DNA of 9,376 nt from Bacteroidales bacterium (lineage in GTDB: Bacteria; Bacteroidota; Bacteroidia; Bacteroidales; UBA932). A model generated the notes under the pieces. That model worked only from the letters and a program-made list of their open reading frames with translations, ran no database searches and was not told the origin of the DNA. The translations under genes were made by a program, and so were the position numbers. The stretch is from positions 1-9,376 of the forward strand of contig JAFZIX010000033.1 in the NCBI GenBank assembly GCA_017554135.1, read 5' to 3'. Shown here in pieces: positions 7,801-9,376 of the stretch (positions are counted from its first letter, which is position 1; every line of letters begins with the position of its first letter).

Positions 7801-8355
7801 GACAGATGACGGGATTTCGATAGACGTTAGCAACGGAATATTACAAAATGCCTGTACACCGATGGTAACAAGATGGTCGCTCAAGGTAATACTGGCCAGG
7901 TTTGCATTGGCTTGAAAAGAATATGTCCCCACTGAAGTTACGGTGTTAGGCATAACGAATTCCGTCAAGCCTGCGCATCCGCGGAAAGCGCTTTCTCCAA
8001 TCGTAGTGAGCGCACCGTCCACGGCAAAGCTTACGCTTGTCATCGCAGTGGCCCTGCGGAAGGCATCCGTACCAAGCGTGCGGACGTTTTTGCCGATGGT
8101 GAGCGACGTAAATGTGGTCACATCAAGAAAGGCCGCATTGCCCACGGCCACAACCGGCATATCCACAATCTCGTCCGGGATGACAAGTGCATAGTCTGCC
8201 GGCGGGGTAAAATCGGGATCGAAGCCGGTAACGGTCACTTCACCGCTGCTAACCGTGTACTTTAAATGGGTTGTCGCATCTATCTCGTCTGCCCACAACG
8301 CAGGTGAGGCAGTAAGAATGGCAAAAATAGAAATAATACCTGTTATCTTTCTCAT
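4876..8355 (-). CDS. BspA-like leucine-rich-repeat surface protein
   Basis: The 1159-residue protein is a probable secreted or surface adhesin. A Sec signal peptide covers about residues 1-22 (ending SPALWA). From about 65 to 690 there are some 27 LRR_5/BspA repeats of the form IPSSVxxIGxxAFxxCxxL. The repeat phenylalanines recur every 23 residues (76, 99, 147, 170, 193...), with 25-residue units where an AGSxLTTI-type stretch intervenes. One degenerate unit near 225-245 separates the array into blocks. Residues about 755-960 contain a beta-helix or GLUG-like region (GIFDGQGHTLTV, INGATIRNLKVTGTI). About 1015-1159 forms a terminal beta-rich module ending IPAGKAYYLKNE. BspA relatives bind host matrix and other bacteria. 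I see no type IX secretion C-terminal signal and no lipobox, so how it is retained is unclear. It starts at an ATG behind AGGAGG, 12 bases after the peptide gene, and is followed after 15 bases by the lipoprotein gene. Confidence 0.9.
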   Translation of the reverse strand: MRKITGIISIFAILTASPALWADEIDATTHLKYTVSSGEVTVTGFDPDFTPPADYALVIPDEIVDMPVVAVGNAAFLDVTTFTSLTIGKNVRTLGTDAFRRATAMTSVSFAVDGALTTIGESAFRGCAGLTEFVMPNTVTSVGTYSFQANANLASITLSDHLVTIGVQAFCNIPLLTSIEIPSSVKTINNYAFKDCIGLTEITIPNGPTSFGTNIFSNCPAIETATFDCANIPASVISYNTGLQTVVIGPNVKTIGTAAFRGCTGLTTVTFEAGSTLTTIGEQVFMDCTNIGSITIPRTVTFIGRISFQSCTSLTTLTFEAGSALATIDEGAFNTCTALTGIIIPASVTAMGNNTFGACSALASAVFADGNAITAIPTNCFNHCSSLPSITLPSTVNSIGNAAFAYCNGFSSFTVPSGVTVINNNAFDNCTGLTSISLPSGITSIGYQSFRNCYRLTSFTIPSSVTTIGEYAFAWCSGLLGIEIPSAVKTIGNYAFRECTSLATLTFAAGSKLTGIGTGVFQNCSSLGSICFPSGTKSIGGSTFIGCTSLASVSIPASVNDMGTHVFNGSSALETVTIAEPSALTVIPTGTFIGCTSLSSFTIPSSITTINIYAFQGCTALGSITIPGTVKTVAGAAFQNCTSLASLTVQDGVEEIANDVFTNCAFTNVVIPSSVSVLGNDLFAGCSNLATLDLSRAEKVTTLYGLATINRSATGIFKGIPAACEVILPPYCMATGDYVTITPPGENPLTQAADGYYELSTAEHWRLFSYIALGKNGWANARMTADINLGDDQSRIGTPANANSGWYRGIFDGQGHTLTVAYVETGENLCAPFNKINGATIRNLKVTGTINLTFYGYHPAGIVSASWGTSTLENLWSDITISGIGADWREAGAIVGCHKNGALTLNDCLFTGHIGGSGGWNGCFIGYCDQALATQNNCLSTGTFTYEGTSSNFRGTHVNCYVKSFPKSLVDGITLATDENLADGTVATALQAGRSEAVWVQDPVLNVPMLATFASPLPPLDITTVSATLLGDDIYVSTFYNGTTSYALPADAYAYTAELDGESVVFYRIGVEGNVIPAGTAAIIVSKSSSVELSGLYSTAVTAKDGNILEGSDTDVTVSAGKVDSKIPYVLGVSGGTLGLYRFSGDSIPAGKAYYLKNE
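6286..8163 (-). repeat. Coding tandem repeat array (LRR_5 units of about 69-75 bases)
   Basis: This segment encodes the 27 or so leucine-rich repeats of the BspA-like protein. Units are mostly 69 bases (23 codons), with several of 75. They are conserved in protein pattern but diverged in DNA, so no long identical copies are apparent by eye. Such arrays can change length by recombination between units. Confidence 0.8.
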
Positions 8356-8363
8356 ACGGCAGT

Positions 8364-8369
8364 CCTCCT
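8364..8369 (-). promoter_or_regulatory. Perfect Shine-Dalgarno of the BspA-like gene, overlapping the upstream stop codon
   Basis: AGGAGG lies 8 bases before the ATG at 8355 and shares two bases with the TAG stop of the 39-codon gene (8368-8370). Ribosomes ending the small peptide would therefore stop on the initiation site of the adhesin gene, an arrangement suited to translational coupling. Confidence 0.75.
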
Positions 8370-8487
8370 AATCTTCATCAAGTAGATAATAGTTGTAATT
8401 AGAGGTTTGGAGCAACCCGCTACTAGTCGCAATCTCCAGGTTCATTACAGATGGCGCTTCATAATGTTGTTTTTGAACAGCTTCCAT
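8368..8487 (-). CDS. 39-residue peptide gene leading the BspA operon
   Basis: This short reading frame encodes 39 residues starting MEAVQKQHYEAPSVMNLEIA and ending in the acidic, tyrosine-rich NYNYYLLDED. It has no signal peptide or membrane segment. The YEAPSVMNLEI part fits a pattern (Y-x-x-P followed by alternating hydrophobic residues) that I recall from many small uncharacterised Bacteroidales proteins, often encoded near surface-protein genes; this was not searched. Support for coding: an intact frame, a stop placed exactly on the Shine-Dalgarno of the next gene, and the position between a strong terminator and the adhesin. It has no Shine-Dalgarno of its own. It could be a leader peptide controlling the operon, a small regulatory or precursor peptide, or less likely a chance frame. 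Confidence 0.6.
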   Translation of the reverse strand: MEAVQKQHYEAPSVMNLEIATSSGLLQTSNYNYYLLDED

Positions 8488-8494
8488 TGATTTC

Positions 8495-8516
8495 GTCGCT
8501 ATTATACATTTGCGAC
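8495..8516. promoter_or_regulatory. Inverted repeat just upstream of the peptide gene
   Basis: On the minus strand GTCGC (8516-8512) and GCGAC (8499-8495) form a 5-bp dyad around a 12-base AT-rich centre that contains TATAAT. It sits 7 bases before the ATG of the peptide gene and directly after the terminator tail. It may be an operator or an mRNA hairpin over the operon's start region. I could not find a convincing -33/-7 pair here, so the operon promoter is unplaced. Confidence 0.35.
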
Positions 8517-8522
8517 AAAAAT

Positions 8523-8549
8523 AAACCCCCGCGTACGTTGCGGGGGTTT
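8523..8549 (-). terminator. Rho-independent terminator of the two-gene module
   Basis: AAACCCCCGC and GCGGGGGTTT form a perfect 10-bp stem with a 7-base loop. On the minus strand it is followed by a T-rich tail (TTTATTTTTG). It closes the transcript of the two small genes on its right and separates them from the surface operon. On the plus strand the tail is only three T. Confidence 0.85.
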
Positions 8550-8574
8550 CATATCAAATAAAGGGAGTGCCAAA

Positions 8575-8609
8575 AAAGAAAAAGATTTGACACGGAGTTA
8601 TCAAGTGTC
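8575..8609 (-). terminator. Weak hairpin plus T-tract directly after the second small gene
   Basis: GACAC (8609-8605) and GTGTC (8593-8589) pair across an 11-base loop right after the stop codon. A run TCTTTTTCTTTTTT follows. The stem is short, so this is at best an auxiliary terminator before the strong one at 8523-8549. Confidence 0.35.
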
Positions 8610-8945
8610 TCAGCGAATAGGTTGACGGGCGAAGCAATCCAGATATCGGTTATATGCAGCCAGTTCCGCGAGATCCTTTTCAAGGAATGCTTTACAATAA
8701 AGCTCTCTGAAACGACATATCTCCGTCAGCAATGAAGAACGGAGCATCGGAGAAGCATTAATTCGACCATACTTGATTGTTAAATCTACAAGTTCTTGAA
8801 AACGGGCGAAGGCGCCCTCCGCTCTTGCCTCTCTACCAGATACAAGCGCATTATAAATGCGGGATGTCTCGCTACCGATATTGGCCATCTGCTGTGATAG
8901 CGTCAACTCCGCCCAACGTCCGTTTTCTAATGATTGATGTTGCAT
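8610..8945 (-). CDS. Small helical protein of unknown function, partner of the DUF5674 gene
   Basis: The 111-residue product is predicted to be mostly alpha-helical and soluble, with no signal peptide or membrane segment. Its N-terminal motif WAELTLSQQMANIGSETSRI (residues 11-30) and the following FARFQELVDLTI (47-57) match a type of small protein that I recall beside DUF5674 genes in Bacteroidetes and candidate-phylum genomes. No function is known to me. Its ATG shares one base with the stop of the DUF5674 gene (TAATG), and it lacks a Shine-Dalgarno, so it is probably translated by coupling. The two genes form one transcript ended by the hairpins at 8523-8609. A toxin-antitoxin or other two-component role is possible from the layout but unproven. 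Confidence 0.75.
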   Translation of the reverse strand: MQHQSLENGRWAELTLSQQMANIGSETSRIYNALVSGREARAEGAFARFQELVDLTIKYGRINASPMLRSSLLTEICRFRELYCKAFLEKDLAELAAYNRYLDCFARQPIR

Positions 8946-9286
8946 TATTCAGTTATATAACGCTTTACCACGGCTTGAATCTTTTCTCTTATCTGTGCAT
9001 CCAGGATGTCCCTGGAAGGGTTTCCTTGCCAGGACCGGATATTGATTAAAGAATCGTATTCAATAAAACCGTCTCCTGATTCTTCCGGATATAAATTAAA
9101 ACCCCATAATGCACTCTGCTCCGACCCATTATCCAAAAGCAGCCTTTCAAGATCTGCGTGGAGATCGGCATCTATGGCCAACAATTGCTTGTCCACATCG
9201 GCAACACACTTTACCATATCGCCAAAAATATGGCCTGCATATTCTTTGAGTGCAACCCTTGAAATGGGACTGGATAAAATAATCAT
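8945..9286 (-). CDS. DUF5674 family protein
   Basis: The 113-residue protein starting MIILSSPISR matches what I know of the DUF5674 family along its whole length. Recognisable blocks are FGDMVKCVADVDK (21-33), LHADLERLLLDNGSEQSALW (42-61), GFNLYP (62-67), IEYDSLINIRSWQGNPSR (75-92) and IREKIQAVVKRYI (99-111). The family's function is unknown to me. An in-frame TTG at 9295 would add three residues, but the family begins at MII, so the ATG at 9286 is chosen. The gene begins 10 bases after the stop of the preceding membrane-tail gene and overlaps its partner by one base. There is no Shine-Dalgarno. The protein looks cytoplasmic. Confidence 0.85.
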   Translation of the reverse strand: MIILSSPISRVALKEYAGHIFGDMVKCVADVDKQLLAIDADLHADLERLLLDNGSEQSALWGFNLYPEESGDGFIEYDSLINIRSWQGNPSRDILDAQIREKIQAVVKRYITE

Positions 9287-9296
9287 AGCGTACAAC

Positions 9297-9376
9297 TTAT
9301 TGCCTGGCCATGCGTTTTTCGCTGGGGATGAGCATCGCGCAGAGGGCTACGCCTATGATTGCGCCGATTGCCACGG
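9297..9376 (-). CDS. C-terminal end of a probable membrane protein (partial)
   Basis: An open frame enters from the right edge and ends at TAA (9299-9297) after 25 complete codons: a hydrophobic stretch VAIGAIIGVALCAMLI followed by PSEKRMARQ. This looks like a final transmembrane helix with a short basic cytoplasmic tail, as at the end of a transporter or a small membrane protein. The 10-base gap to the DUF5674 gene suggests the same operon. Too little is present to name a family. Confidence 0.5.
   Translation of the reverse strand, partial: VAIGAIIGVALCAMLIPSEKRMARQ

Noticed and set aside
6286..8163. Regularly spaced repeats that could suggest a CRISPR array
   Set aside because: The period of 69-75 bases is a coding leucine-rich-repeat unit in a single open frame. 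The DNA copies are diverged and no identical direct repeats with unique spacers are seen.
8501..8506. TATAAT as a sigma-70 type -10 box for the surface operon
   Set aside because: No -35-like element is at a suitable distance, and the primary sigma factor of Bacteroidetes uses a different consensus. I kept only the surrounding dyad.
9284..9295. TTG start at 9295 for the DUF5674 protein
   Set aside because: The added residues are outside the family pattern, and an ATG three codons later gives the expected MII start.

Overview
The window looks like a chromosomal segment of a Bacteroidales bacterium, most plausibly a gut or host-associated lineage. The evidence is a Bacteroidales-type DNA polymerase I, a BspA-like leucine-rich-repeat surface protein paired with a fimbrillin-like lipoprotein, a membrane-spanning AraC-family sensor, and promoter candidates of the Bacteroidetes TTTG / TAnnTTTG type. 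Genus cannot be fixed from the sequence. By eye, polA and the AraC sensor gene are GC-richer (about 60 % in sampled stretches) than the BRO-N gene and the two-gene module at the right end (about 45-50 %). All genes lie on the minus strand, so transcription runs right to left. I see no plus-strand gene, tRNA, rRNA, CRISPR array or insertion sequence.

In order of transcription. (1) 9297-9376: the last 25 codons of a protein ending in a hydrophobic segment. (2) 8945-9286 and 8610-8945: a DUF5674-family protein and a small helical protein of unknown function, sharing one base of a TAATG junction and followed by one weak and one strong terminator-like hairpin. (3) 8368-8487, 4876-8355 and 3907-4860: an apparent surface-protein operon made of a 39-residue peptide gene, a 1159-residue BspA-like protein and a 317-residue fimbrillin-like lipoprotein. 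Both large genes start behind a perfect AGGAGG with an 8-base spacer, which is unusual for this phylum. (4) 2945-3817: a BRO-N/DinD-like DNA-binding protein with a good Bacteroidetes promoter candidate and an adjoining palindrome. (5) 1273-2940: a one-component regulator with a Kelch-like propeller outside the cytoplasm, one membrane helix and a cytoplasmic AraC HTH; its start is 4 bases from the BRO-N stop. (6) 1-1219: the N-terminal part of DNA polymerase I, running off the left edge. Its interdomain linker is encoded by a dense run of short hairpin-forming dyads.

The surface operon probably makes an exported repeat adhesin plus an outer-membrane lipoprotein. The Kelch-AraC sensor could detect an extracytoplasmic ligand, but nothing in the sequence ties it to the adhesin operon. 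The observations most worth following are the 39-residue peptide gene coupled to the adhesin, the Kelch-TM-AraC architecture, the hairpin array inside polA, and the shared strong Shine-Dalgarno leaders.
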